Source of the DNA: a virus
IMG/VR virus record: IMGVR_UViG_3300044611_001113
Coordinates: 1 to 42,658 of that record
DNA: 42,658 nucleotides
Strand: one strand, 5' to 3'
A model generated the notes under the pieces. That model was not told where the DNA came from and did no database searches. It was given only the letters and a program-made list of their open reading frames with translations. Made by a program: the position numbers and the translations under genes. Below, in pieces: positions 1 to 8,820 of this stretch. The first letter of the stretch is position 1; the number at the start of each line of letters is the position of its first letter.

Positions 1-127
1 AGATGCAAGTGCTCGCGCAAAAGATCGCTGGCATTTCCGACCCTGCCGAACGCGCCCGCGCTTCGATGGAAGTCTTCGGCAAGAGCGGCGGCGAACTCCT
101 GCCGCTCCTGAATAATTTCAGCGGCGA
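1..127 (+). repeat. 127-bp exact direct repeat, copy A (assembly overlap)
   Basis: Every base matches 39548-39674, and the two copies differ at the very next position (A here, G there). A perfect match of exactly 127 bases at a sequence end, followed by about 75% similarity, is typical of a contig that begins at a k=127 assembly-graph branch. It therefore probably marks the joining point of a circular genome and not a biological repeat. Confidence 0.9.
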
Positions 128-1658
128 ACTGGATGGCGCGCGTGGTCAACTCGGATCAATGCCGGAAGTCATGGACCGCTCGGCAAGAGCTATGGATGAC
201 CTTGGTGATAGCCTCGACGCCATTGGAAAAAAAACAACCGAGTTTGCAGGTGGGTTTTTAGAGAAGGCTCTCCCATCGTTGAATGCGTTTACCAAATCTC
301 TTTCTGGAATCGACGCTGCTGGGTGGGGGCAAGCGCTGATGAAGCAAGTCATGAGTGTTTCCGATTTCCTTCTGGGCGCATTTAAAGCCCCGCTCCCTGC
401 CATCGAGGCGCTTGGTTTGGCTCTCATCGCTGGCGTGAAGACGGCCGGTAACAACTATCTGAACTCACTCATCGACGCTGGTAACTTCTTGCGCGCCTTC
501 TTTTCATCGGATTTGCCGGGACTCATTGCCGGACAGCTCGGCAATTCGCTCATCAAGATGGTGGTCGATTTTTCAAAATACTTTGTCGATAGCATCAACT
601 CTGTCGTGAAGGGTTTTGAGCAGTTCTTCGGCACAGCCATTCAGACCGTCGTCGGCTTTTTCTCAAGCAGCTTTAACCGGATCGTCAACGCCTTCGCGGC
701 TGATTTCCAAAATGCCATGTCCGACCCGATCGGTTTTGTGACAGGCAAATTTAAATCAGCCCTTGCCGCCGTGAATGAAAACGGAGCGATGACTTTCAAG
801 ACATCCTTCGACGCAGCAGGCGGCAGCGTGTTGGACAAGATCAGCGCAGGACTCGGCGCGACCAGCAAGATGTATGGCGAGCGCCTCAAGACCGGCACGG
901 CCGAACTCACCAATGAGTTCAACAAAGTGATCGGTGGTTTTGAGAAAAGCGACCGCGATATTTTCGGCGCAAAAGAATCCTCTGCCGCCGCCGCCGCGAA
1001 ATTCAAAGAAGTCGAAGGCGTCGGTAAAAAGCTCCGCGAAGATTTTGAAAAATCTGCCGAATCCGCCGACAAGGCTAATAAAAACACAGCCGCCGCAGTG
1101 TCCGATGCGGATGCCATCGCAAGCAGCTTCAACAAAGCCGAAGGCTCCACCAAGAAGATCAAGGAAGAGCTATCCACCTCCGCGAAGCTGATGAAAGACA
1201 TCAGCGATGCCCAGGCGAAGGACTCCGTGGACAAGGGCGGGCGGTTGGAAAAACAGGCGCAAGAGCAAATCCAGCGCGGAGACTTTGAAGGCGCTCGGAA
1301 GACTGCGGACAAGCTCGCCCAAAACGAGGTCGAAGCCAGCATCCGAGGCACGGGAAAAAATATGGACCGCCGGAGCATGGCCGAAATCGGCAAAGATTTT
1401 GGCCTACGGCAGCAGCTCGGTGAAAGCGGCAAGGATTTCACCTCCCGCATCAAAGATGTGCGCGAAGGCCGCGCGGTCGCCGACAAGTTTGGCGGATCGA
1501 CCAAGCTGCCAGATCGGCCCGGCCAAGATGGCCAAAAAGATTCCTCAAAGCCTGGCAAAGATAGCCCGAAAAACACACTCGATTCTCTCGTGGGCGAAAT
1601 AAAAAAACTCCTCGAAAAAATCGAACCGCGTCTGCCAGTGGCAGCGCTCACCGCCTAA
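1..1658 (+). CDS. Tape measure protein, first copy (5' end cut by window edge)
   Basis: C-terminal 551 residues of a tail tape measure protein, which sets tail length and fills the tail tube. It is identified by close similarity over its whole length to the complete copy at 39061-41289, where this reading begins at residue 164; about 163 N-terminal residues are missing here. It has hydrophobic stretches in the first third and a Lys/Ala/Glu-rich helical, coiled-coil-like C-terminal half, as usual for the family. Its first 127 bases are identical to the other copy, after which the proteins are roughly three-quarters identical by eye. The gene is open at the left edge, so the first ATG in it is internal and not a real start. 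It is followed three bases later by the next tail gene. Confidence 0.9.
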   Translation, partial: MQVLAQKIAGISDPAERARASMEVFGKSGGELLPLLNNFSGELDGARGQLGSMPEVMDRSARAMDDLGDSLDAIGKKTTEFAGGFLEKALPSLNAFTKSLSGIDAAGWGQALMKQVMSVSDFLLGAFKAPLPAIEALGLALIAGVKTAGNNYLNSLIDAGNFLRAFFSSDLPGLIAGQLGNSLIKMVVDFSKYFVDSINSVVKGFEQFFGTAIQTVVGFFSSSFNRIVNAFAADFQNAMSDPIGFVTGKFKSALAAVNENGAMTFKTSFDAAGGSVLDKISAGLGATSKMYGERLKTGTAELTNEFNKVIGGFEKSDRDIFGAKESSAAAAAKFKEVEGVGKKLREDFEKSAESADKANKNTAAAVSDADAIASSFNKAEGSTKKIKEELSTSAKLMKDISDAQAKDSVDKGGRLEKQAQEQIQRGDFEGARKTADKLAQNEVEASIRGTGKNMDRRSMAEIGKDFGLRQQLGESGKDFTSRIKDVREGRAVADKFGGSTKLPDRPGQDGQKDSSKPGKDSPKNTLDSLVGEIKKLLEKIEPRLPVAALTA

Positions 1659-1661
1659 CCC

Positions 1662-2381
1662 ATGTCGCTCACACTCTACACCACCACCGCCGCCGCAAGC
1701 GGCCTCATCCCGCAGCCCGGCCGCGCCGTGGATACCTTCCCGAGCGGCCTCGTGCGCGTCACGCAGACATACATCGGCCGCACGGCAAATGCCTCCGCGC
1801 ACCGCGCCGCGCTCGCAGTCGGCAATAACATGCCGGGCGGCGATTCCTCCCCCTGTATCGACGGCCTCAAGATTTTCCCCGAAGCTCAAGAGCGTCGTCG
1901 CGAGGACGGGCTTACGGAATACATTGTGAGCGCCTACGGCCGCGCCAACTCCACCGGCAAAAATTTTAAGTCGATGGATGTCTCGACCGTGCAGGTGCCG
2001 ACCTACCTCAACATCACCAATTTGCCAGAAGGCACGAACAACTCGACGACCCCGGTGCAGATGGCGGTAGTCGTAGCGACGACGGCTGTGACGCGCAGTG
2101 TCGTCGTGCCCGCCTCGGCCGCAAATAGCGCGATCCCGCTGCCCTCAAGTGACACCTCATTTACGATCATCTCTACGACTTTCGACGCGATCAAATCCTC
2201 GCTCAAGGGGATTTATCCAAACGCCCAATTTACCCTCGGTAGCCTCACGGGAGCGATCTCTGTGACGGCCGAACTCAAAGCGATAACCAGGTCTGGATTT
2301 GGCTCCTTTGATGAGACCTCGGCGACATTAGTCGGAACTCCGAATGTCATCAACTTTGCGACTATCACCGGCACCATATGA
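1662..2381 (+). CDS. Tail protein of unknown function, conserved N-terminus, variable C-terminus
   Basis: 239 residues. I do not recognise a named family. The first ~105 residues match the paralogue at 41298-42194 closely, sharing blocks such as AALAVGNNMP and DSSPCIDGLKIFP. The remaining C-terminal half is Ser/Thr/Val-rich, beta-like and unrelated to the paralogue. Its place directly behind the tape measure gene is where distal tail or tail-tip components sit. A conserved attachment end with an exchangeable far end suits a tail-tip protein, but that is inference. It starts three bases after the tape measure stop and ends in an ATGA overlap with the next gene. Confidence 0.75.
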   Translation: MSLTLYTTTAAASGLIPQPGRAVDTFPSGLVRVTQTYIGRTANASAHRAALAVGNNMPGGDSSPCIDGLKIFPEAQERRREDGLTEYIVSAYGRANSTGKNFKSMDVSTVQVPTYLNITNLPEGTNNSTTPVQMAVVVATTAVTRSVVVPASAANSAIPLPSSDTSFTIISTTFDAIKSSLKGIYPNAQFTLGSLTGAISVTAELKAITRSGFGSFDETSATLVGTPNVINFATITGTI

Positions 2382-2647
2382 CGCTCCCCGTCGATTTCGA
2401 GGCGCTCGCCCGCGCTGCAAAAAATGCCAGCGGCGGCGGCTATCCGGTGCAGCTCAGCGCTGCAGATCTCATGCGGAATTTTAATTTTGCCGCACTGGAT
2501 GCCGACCCCTCGCTCGTCCAGACCACCACCAACGCAGGAGGCCATACAGCTCGCCGCTTGGCGATACCTGCACCGCCAGGCGGTGGCACTTTTGTCCTCG
2601 GCGCGGTGGGCGGCGCGCTGCAATGGATCGCCACGGAGGAGTGCTGA
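2378..2647 (+). CDS. Small tail-region protein, unknown function
   Basis: 89 residues, starting LPVDFEALARAAKNASGGGYPVQ and ending GAVGGALQWIATEEC. The start is fixed by an ATGA overlap with the upstream stop. The paralogue at 42191-42535 has the same two ends but carries about 25 extra residues before the conserved tail, so this copy looks like a shortened form or the other a duplicated form. No known domain is recognised. Its position between a tail-tip candidate and a Cys-containing tail gene suggests a structural or assembly role. Confidence 0.7.
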   Translation: MTLPVDFEALARAAKNASGGGYPVQLSAADLMRNFNFAALDADPSLVQTTTNAGGHTARRLAIPAPPGGGTFVLGAVGGALQWIATEEC

Positions 2648-2663
2648 CGATGAGGGGCGTTTT

Positions 2664-3164
2664 ATGATTATCGGCCGCACTTCCGCCAACAAGATTAAGA
2701 TCAAGACCGACGGCGGCCTCCGCGCGGTGGAGTGTGGGTGCTGCGAGAGTTTTCAGCTCACCGTGAAATACTCATGGGCAGGCACGGGGCAAAGTGATTT
2801 GGACACGCAGACAGCGGCATTTGGCGAGTCTGTGGGCTATGGCTGCGGCGACAGCGGCACCTATGTGCAATGGATCGGTGGCGACAACACCGGACAGGAT
2901 GCAGTGGAGCAGGTGGATATCCGTGTGGAAGATGCCCGCCGCGATGGCCTTTGGTCCTCCAGCTACAACATCGATGCCTTTGCGGGGTGGTATGGGCCTG
3001 CAGGTGGCAGCGGTAACGCTCAACTTATTGTGGAATACAAGGGCCGCACAAAGACAAAAACCATTTCGCCAGGGCAACAGAATGGATGCGCTTCTACGCA
3101 GGTAGCCACCATCACCGTTTATGCAGACCAACAAGATGATGGCTCATTCTTTGAAATCTTGTGA
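2664..3164 (+). CDS. Tail-region protein of unknown function, Cys-containing N-terminus
   Basis: 166 residues from ATG 2664. An upstream in-frame extension is possible but would overlap the whole preceding gene, and the second copy (42582 onward) also begins at the equivalent ATG with the same MxxGRxSxxxIKxKxDGGLRAVEC pattern. It has a CGCC motif near residue 25 and is otherwise rich in Gly, Ser and Asp, beta-sheet-like. No family is recognised. It overlaps the following gene by 44 bases. Confidence 0.7.
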   Translation: MIIGRTSANKIKIKTDGGLRAVECGCCESFQLTVKYSWAGTGQSDLDTQTAAFGESVGYGCGDSGTYVQWIGGDNTGQDAVEQVDIRVEDARRDGLWSSSYNIDAFAGWYGPAGGSGNAQLIVEYKGRTKTKTISPGQQNGCASTQVATITVYADQQDDGSFFEIL

Positions 3165-3558
3165 GTTTCTAAAAAGCTCCCACTGCGAGCTTGGCTACCA
3201 TGGCGGGCAGCCGCACGCGGGGAATTGCGCGGCCTGTATCAAGGCAGGGGAGAACACGCCAGAGCACGCCGCGCAGGTCAAATCCAATCCACCAACCCTC
3301 CCGCAACAAGCCGCCAGACTCGCCAAGGCAATGGTAAACTGGACATCCAGCGGCTTCACGCCTACACCGCCCGACATCCTCGCCGAGCGCGAAGCCACCT
3401 GCCGCGCCTGCACGGAGTGGGATGCCGCCGCGATGGGAGGCACCGGCCGCTGCCGCAAGTGCGGATGCTCGACCTGGGCGAAGATCCGCATGGCGACCGA
3501 GCGCTGTCCGATCGGGAAGTGGGAGTCTGTGCCGAGTTTGACAGAGCCGAAAAATTGA
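3121..3558 (+). CDS. Cysteine-rich probable zinc-binding phage protein
   Basis: 145 residues. Cysteines occur in an N-terminal group (C14, C22, C35, C38) and in a C-terminal set of the form CxAC...GRCRKCGCS...ERCPxGKW, which looks like a treble-clef or zinc-ribbon site. Similar CPxGKW-ending Cys-rich proteins are common in phage tail regions; that comparison is from memory. The start is ambiguous: ATG 3121, or ATG 3139/3142 which would reduce the overlap with the upstream gene. A TTTGACA element lies in its last codons, 21 bases before the next start. Confidence 0.7.
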   Translation: MQTNKMMAHSLKSCEFLKSSHCELGYHGGQPHAGNCAACIKAGENTPEHAAQVKSNPPTLPQQAARLAKAMVNWTSSGFTPTPPDILAEREATCRACTEWDAAAMGGTGRCRKCGCSTWAKIRMATERCPIGKWESVPSLTEPKN

Positions 3559-3564
3559 CCGCCG

Positions 3565-5127
3565 ATGAAATTCTACATCGATCTCGCCAGCCGCCGATTC
3601 CTCAAGGCACCGAACTCCTCCGTGCCGCTGGCGCGCGTTTTTTTCAAACGCCGCGATGTCGTGGATGTCGAGGTGGTATTCGTCGAGCGCTTGGCCATCG
3701 TGCCGACACCTGCCGGGACCACGCTGAAGACCGCGCTTAAACGCAGCTTCTCCGATCCTCAATTCCTCGCCCTCGCCGAGACCGACGGCACGCTCAATCT
3801 CTACACCGTGCCAGTCGAGGAGCTTTTCCCCGGCAACACCGCTTCCGCCTCCGCCCTGCTCGAGGTCAAATACACGCGCCCAGGAGAAGAGACGCGCACG
3901 GCCACGCTCGCCGTGGAGCTTCAGAACTCCGTCATCCTCGGCGATGAAGGGACTCCAGTTTTGGTGCCTGACGCAAAAGCAACTCTCGCCGAAGCCGAAG
4001 CAGGCACCTCGAATGAAAAATGGATGACGCCGCTTCGCGTCTGGGACGCGATCCGCGCATGGGCTGCCGCCAATTTCACCTGGGCAAATCTTGCTGGCAA
4101 ACCCGCCACCTTCCCGCCTTCACCCCATACCCACACGGCCTCGCAAATCACCGACTTCGCCGCCGCCGTGCAGGCCGTCTCACCCAGCGAACCAGCGCCC
4201 ACCACACCCGCCAATTCCGGCATCGCCATTTCCGGCAACTCTCTCGCCACGGCCTACAACACCACGGTCGCCGATGGCGTCGTCAGCGTCTCAGTCGGTG
4301 GCGCTCCCGCCGCACCAGCCTCCTCGTGGAAGTCCAAGAACCTCGTCCAAGTCCTGGACGACATCCTTTTCCCGACCATCTTCGCCTCGGTAGGCACCGC
4401 AAAATCCATCACCCTCGGCGTGAGCGGAGCCAGCGGCGTGCTTGAGATCGGCAGCAGTATCGCCCGCACGCTCACCGCCACATTTACACGCGGCACGATC
4501 CTTGATGGCAACGGCTCCACAAATGCCAATCCCCTCGTCGGCGACGCCACAGGCTACACCTTCACCGGAACCGGCATTTCCTCCACCACCCAGCCCGGCA
4601 ACACGCTCACCTTCACCACCGCCGTCGTCTCCGGAGCAAACAACTGGGCCGTCACCGCCGCCCACGCCGCAGGCTCTGGCACATACTCCGACAACAAAGG
4701 CGTCGCCGGGACCAACCTCGCCGCCTCCCGCGCCGCAGGCACAGCAACCGACAGCACCAGCGCCCCCACGATCACCGGCGTCCATCCCTACTACCACCTC
4801 AAATCCTCCTCGCCCATCAGCGCCTCGGCGATGGTCGCCGCGATCGAAAACGGCACCGCCACCAAGGTCGTGGCTGACTCCACCGGCACGCTCACCATCC
4901 CCTACGCGCCGAACGCCCAATACCTCGCCGTGGCCTACCCGAGCACCAGCACGACCAAGACCCGGTATTTCGTCACCGCGCTCGACAACGGCGCTATTAC
5001 CGTCGTCTTCCAGCCCGTCGCCACCCCCAGCGTCACCACCGCTCTCTGGTCGCAGAGCTACAAAATCCACACCTCCGCCGGAGCGCTCACCAACTCCGCC
5101 GCAAACATCGAATTGAGGAACACCTAA
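3565..5127 (+). CDS. Tail fibre / receptor-binding module protein (large form)
   Basis: 520 residues. Residues 1-~155 match the gene at 7454-8095 (MKxxxDLxxRRFxK start, block AEAEAGTSNEKWMTPLR), so this is probably a shared attachment domain. Around residue 185 there is a PHTHTASQITDF motif. H-x-H repeats of this kind are typical of trimeric phage tail fibres, where they bind metal at the fibre axis. The rest is Thr/Ser/Ala-rich beta structure repeated to the end. It probably forms a side or tip fibre. The stop overlaps the next start (TAATG). The minus-strand and other-frame readings through this gene are composition effects. Confidence 0.75.
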   Translation: MKFYIDLASRRFLKAPNSSVPLARVFFKRRDVVDVEVVFVERLAIVPTPAGTTLKTALKRSFSDPQFLALAETDGTLNLYTVPVEELFPGNTASASALLEVKYTRPGEETRTATLAVELQNSVILGDEGTPVLVPDAKATLAEAEAGTSNEKWMTPLRVWDAIRAWAAANFTWANLAGKPATFPPSPHTHTASQITDFAAAVQAVSPSEPAPTTPANSGIAISGNSLATAYNTTVADGVVSVSVGGAPAAPASSWKSKNLVQVLDDILFPTIFASVGTAKSITLGVSGASGVLEIGSSIARTLTATFTRGTILDGNGSTNANPLVGDATGYTFTGTGISSTTQPGNTLTFTTAVVSGANNWAVTAAHAAGSGTYSDNKGVAGTNLAASRAAGTATDSTSAPTITGVHPYYHLKSSSPISASAMVAAIENGTATKVVADSTGTLTIPYAPNAQYLAVAYPSTSTTKTRYFVTALDNGAITVVFQPVATPSVTTALWSQSYKIHTSAGALTNSAANIELRNT

Positions 5128-7109
5128 TGCCAACCGGAATCGAACTCTCCGCCGGAATCCTGACCGGCACGAACAAGCCAGTGGACTCCAAATACGGTCC
5201 CTACACCAGCACGGCCGCCGCGCTCGCCGACATCACCGCCTCCCTGCGATACCAAGGCCTCACGGTCGGCATCACCACCGCCAGCGGCGTGGTGGAGTAT
5301 TGGTTCAAAGCCGGAGTCGCCGATGCCGACTTCGTAGAAAAAACCACCGGCGCTGTCGGCGTGCCCGCAGGAGCGCTGATCATTTCCAAAACCTATGCCG
5401 AACTGAAAGCGCTCAAAAACGCCAGCCAGCTCGTGTCTGGGCAGTATTACAAGATCACGGATTTCCAGCTTAAATGGTGGAACATTAGCATAAACGACAA
5501 CACCGTAAAGACCAGTGCGTATGTCGAGCCTTTAAATGTTTTAGCTATTTCGTCTAATAAATTCTCAACAACAGCCAGCTCTGATTTGTATCCGACTGAC
5601 ATTATTTACTATGATTTTGAATCTGTTACATCTGCAAGTTGGGGGCCTGGAGATTTAAACTATAAACCGATCCCTGATTTCAAGGGAGATATCTTCCGGC
5701 GAATCGATCCACTCAAAGACATCGATATTTGCTACGATTGGAGGCACATCACGGTGAATTGCTGCCGCCCTGATTTATCACAAATCACAACATGGTCGCC
5801 CACTTTAACTTTTAATCAATACGATGCTGTAAAATATAACGGGAAACTTTTTATATCAACAATAGATAATAATACAGCCGAAACAAATAATAGTTTTTTT
5901 TGGGAACCTTTTTCGGATTACAATGAGGAATTCACATACTTTCCCACCGATGAATCCTTTTGTTTAACTTTAGTAAAGCCGGTCAAAGGATTTACAGATT
6001 TTAACAACTATAACAGTTATTTGAGTAATAATCCGAATACTGCTTATATTTTTAATGTCCCACCACTTACCTCGACTCGGGTTCAAAAATATACATTTAA
6101 TGACAATGCTGAAGGGGTAGGAAACAGAAGTTTTCATTCTGCTAGTGTAAAACTCGGCTTAAATTCTCACAGCAATTTATTCTGTGGATATGGGGGGTTT
6201 ACAGACCTGGGAATACGGGCTTCCTTTAATATATTTGGAGAAGCATATAAAAGCATAAACGCTGTCACTGAATTCCAAAGAAATATCATAGGCAGGTTCG
6301 TTGAGAATAATTCTTTTGGTTCAGATGTTCGAATGAATCAATTTTCAAATCTATTTACACAAAACAAACTTGGCGACGGCATTATATACAATAAATTCTC
6401 AAGAAGACAGATGGGGAATATATTTGATAATCAAGTGATAGGAAATATATTTTGCAGTGGCATGGACAGTAATAAATTTGGGACAACCATTATAGGCAAT
6501 TTTTTAAGATCAGGTTTTCAAAAAAACAACTTATCGTTAATTTTTTGTGGCAATGATCTTTGGTTTTCATTTGGATACAACACCACATTAGGTTCATTTA
6601 CAGATAATAATTCTAGGACAGGGAGTGTGAGCGCCAATACTTTTGGCGGAGGATGCACGAAAAATTCATTTCTCACATTCGAAAAAAATGAAATTGGTAT
6701 AAATTGTCAGAATAATATATTCCCTTTATATTGCCTTGTTAATAAAATAGCAGCAGAATTTGCAAATAATACATCTACATCTTCAGCAATCGCCAGCGGA
6801 GAAATGTATTATAATATAATAAATATGGCTTTTCAGAGCAATATCATTGGAAGCGTATTTAGAATGAATGAGATTGGAACTTATACATACGGCTGTAATT
6901 TTGGGAATTCGTTTAGAAGAAATAAAATAACAAACGGCGACTATAATGGTTATGCCGGGGGCTGGAATGTTGTGGGTATAAATTTTTCTTCCGCGACGCA
7001 TGTCGCAAATAATTACGATAAGACCTTGTTTAAAAATGCCGCGTCGCAACTAAAGTTAGCCTACTACAACGCCGCCGACCAACTCATCGTCACCTCGCCT
7101 ACTGCATGA
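5127..7109 (+). CDS. Beta-helix-like tail spike / receptor-binding protein, AT-rich centre
   Basis: 660 residues. The first ~110 residues are GC-rich and resemble an attachment domain (PTGIELSAGILTGTNKP). From about 5480 to 7030 the DNA turns AT-rich and the protein becomes a long run of short Asn/Phe/Ile repeats (patterns such as NxFxxNxI, IGNxF), the look of a right-handed parallel beta-helix as in tail spikes. The last ~20 residues return to normal composition. It probably binds the host surface. The sharp composition change inside one gene suggests the receptor-binding centre was acquired by recombination between conserved ends. It ends in an ATGA overlap with the next gene. Confidence 0.75.
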   Translation: MPTGIELSAGILTGTNKPVDSKYGPYTSTAAALADITASLRYQGLTVGITTASGVVEYWFKAGVADADFVEKTTGAVGVPAGALIISKTYAELKALKNASQLVSGQYYKITDFQLKWWNISINDNTVKTSAYVEPLNVLAISSNKFSTTASSDLYPTDIIYYDFESVTSASWGPGDLNYKPIPDFKGDIFRRIDPLKDIDICYDWRHITVNCCRPDLSQITTWSPTLTFNQYDAVKYNGKLFISTIDNNTAETNNSFFWEPFSDYNEEFTYFPTDESFCLTLVKPVKGFTDFNNYNSYLSNNPNTAYIFNVPPLTSTRVQKYTFNDNAEGVGNRSFHSASVKLGLNSHSNLFCGYGGFTDLGIRASFNIFGEAYKSINAVTEFQRNIIGRFVENNSFGSDVRMNQFSNLFTQNKLGDGIIYNKFSRRQMGNIFDNQVIGNIFCSGMDSNKFGTTIIGNFLRSGFQKNNLSLIFCGNDLWFSFGYNTTLGSFTDNNSRTGSVSANTFGGGCTKNSFLTFEKNEIGINCQNNIFPLYCLVNKIAAEFANNTSTSSAIASGEMYYNIINMAFQSNIIGSVFRMNEIGTYTYGCNFGNSFRRNKITNGDYNGYAGGWNVVGINFSSATHVANNYDKTLFKNAASQLKLAYYNAADQLIVTSPTA

Positions 7110-7411
7110 CCATCACCACCACAAAAGACGCCTACCTCGGCCAATCCTGCCGGGTCAATTATTGGGACCCTAGCGCCGTGCGCACCGAACGACGCATGCG
7201 CAATCTCTCTGCGATCCTCGCTGACAACCCCGGCGAACTGCCAACCCCGGAGGATATGTTTGAAGAGGTGGAAGTCACCTATGAGAACCTCCTCTTCTGC
7301 GAGCGGCTTCACTGGACCACCGACGAGGCCGAACTCGACGCCCGCATCGAAGCCAAGCGCGCAGAACTGGAATCCCTCTCCATAACGCCGCCGCTCCCGC
7401 CCGCTCCCTGA
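7106..7411 (+). CDS. Small acidic protein between tail-fibre genes
   Basis: 101 residues, start fixed by the ATGA overlap. The C-terminal part (TTDEAELDARIEAKRAELESL) should form a short amphipathic helix and ends in a Pro-rich tail. No family is recognised. Small proteins directly behind tail-fibre genes are often fibre-assembly chaperones, and that is a reasonable guess here without direct evidence. Confidence 0.65.
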   Translation: MTITTTKDAYLGQSCRVNYWDPSAVRTERRMRNLSAILADNPGELPTPEDMFEEVEVTYENLLFCERLHWTTDEAELDARIEAKRAELESLSITPPLPPAP

Positions 7412-7453
7412 GCGAGCCAGAGCATTTGACACTCATGCCGCAAGCAGAGCGGT

Positions 7454-8095
7454 ATGAAACTTTTCGTTGATCTCACCACCCGGCGTTTCGTCAAGTCGGC
7501 GGCATCCTCCGCCGCGCTGCCCACGCTGGTGCTCAAACGCCGCGACCTTCTCCCGATTGAGGTCATTTTCGTCCAGCGAGGTGCGCCTGTAGCGGCTCCA
7601 AGCGGCACCGTCACCAAAGTCGCGCTCAAGCAATCATTCGGAGATTCCAACTTTCTCGCCGTAGCAGACTCAGGCTACCTTGATCTCTACACCTCCGGCG
7701 TCGAAGCCCTGCTCCCCGGCGACACTGCAAAAGCCGACGCCCTCCTCGAGGTCCGATACGCCCGCCCAGGCGAGACGACCCGCACGGCCACGCTCCAAGT
7801 CGAAATCCAAAACTCCGTCATCCTCGGCACAGAAGGCACCCCCTCCGCCGTGCCGGACGGCAAAGCCACGCAGGCCGAAGCCGAAGCAGGCACCTCGAAC
7901 GAAAAGTGGATGACGCCGCTCCGCACCGCGCAGGCCATCGCCGCACTTGGTGCCGGTGGCACCTCGCAGCCAACCGTAATCTCCGACACCCCGCCCATCA
8001 GCCCCGCCAACGGCATGCGCTGGATCGAGGGCACCACCTTGCGCTCATACGACCGCGTCGAGGGGCAGTGGATCGAAACGCTTTCGCCCATTTAA
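7454..8095 (+). CDS. Tail fibre module protein (short paralogue)
   Basis: 213 residues. Nearly the whole protein corresponds to the N-terminal domain of the gene at 3565, including NSVILGxEGTP and AEAEAGTSNEKWMTPLR, and the DNA is also very similar there. The final ~35 residues (PANGMRWIEGTTLRSY...QWIE) match the end of the following gene, so it is built from shared end modules. A TTTGACA element lies 22 bases before the start, inside the 42-base gap after the previous gene. Likely a fibre adaptor or attachment protein. Confidence 0.75.
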   Translation: MKLFVDLTTRRFVKSAASSAALPTLVLKRRDLLPIEVIFVQRGAPVAAPSGTVTKVALKQSFGDSNFLAVADSGYLDLYTSGVEALLPGDTAKADALLEVRYARPGETTRTATLQVEIQNSVILGTEGTPSAVPDGKATQAEAEAGTSNEKWMTPLRTAQAIAALGAGGTSQPTVISDTPPISPANGMRWIEGTTLRSYDRVEGQWIETLSPI

Positions 8096-8115
8096 CAACC
8101 AACCCAACACAACAC

Positions 8116-8811
8116 ATGATCGCATTCCCAAGCTCCCCCGTAGCAAACGACACCTACACCGCAGGCGGCCGCACCTGGAAGTATAACGGCACCGTCTGGC
8201 AGCTCCAGCCCACCCCGGTCAGCTACGCCGACCTCACTAATGTCCCGAGCACATTTGCTCCCACCGCACACCATCACGAGATCGCCGATGTCAATGGCCT
8301 GCAAACCGCCCTCGACGGCAAACAAGCCGCCGGGAGCTACGCCACGCTGGTCGGCGGCGTCGTTCCAGCCTCGCAGTTGCCTAGCTTCGTCGACGATGTC
8401 GTCGAGTTTGCAAACCTTGCCGAATTCCCGGCCACCGGCGAGAGCGGCAAGCTCTATGTCGCGCTCGACACGGGCAAAGCCTACCGCTGGAGCGGCTCGA
8501 CCTACATCGAGATCGTCGCCGCTCCCGGCTCGACCGACGCAGTGCCGGAAGGCGCCGTAAACAAATACTACACCGACGCCCGCGCAGCCGCAGCCGCCCC
8601 CGTGCAAAAAGTAGCCGGCCGCACCGGCGAGGTCGTCATTGGCATCAGCGATGTCACCGACCTCCAGACCGCTCTCGACGCCAAGCAGATCAAGACCGTC
8701 TACGCCGACGCCGCACCAGCACACGCCGCCGGACTCGAGTGGGTGGATACCACCGAGCTTCGGGCCTACCGCAGCTACAACAACCAGTGGGTTGAAATCG
8801 ACCGCGCTTAA
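8116..8811 (+). CDS. Modular tail fibre protein
   Basis: 231 residues from ATG 8116; a longer in-frame reading would overlap the whole end of the preceding gene. The N-terminus (FPSSPVxNDTYTxGGRTWKYNGTVWQ) matches the start of the next gene. The centre holds VNGLQTALDGKQ and VTDLQTALDAKQ repeats and a HHHE segment, classical phage tail-fibre sequences. The C-terminus (GLEWVDTTELRAY...QWVE) matches the end of the previous gene. It probably forms a trimeric fibre shaft. Confidence 0.8.
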   Translation: MIAFPSSPVANDTYTAGGRTWKYNGTVWQLQPTPVSYADLTNVPSTFAPTAHHHEIADVNGLQTALDGKQAAGSYATLVGGVVPASQLPSFVDDVVEFANLAEFPATGESGKLYVALDTGKAYRWSGSTYIEIVAAPGSTDAVPEGAVNKYYTDARAAAAAPVQKVAGRTGEVVIGISDVTDLQTALDAKQIKTVYADAAPAHAAGLEWVDTTELRAYRSYNNQWVEIDRA

Positions 8812-8820
8812 TCCCCTCAC

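Noticed and set aside
641-1651. 336-residue minus-strand reading under the first tape measure gene
   Set aside because: Low-complexity Ser/Arg/Phe composition, no own context; a shadow of the coding strand, and an equivalent shadow lies under the second copy.
4291-5133. 280-residue minus-strand Gly-rich reading
   Set aside because: Composition shadow of the Thr/Ala-rich tail-fibre gene.
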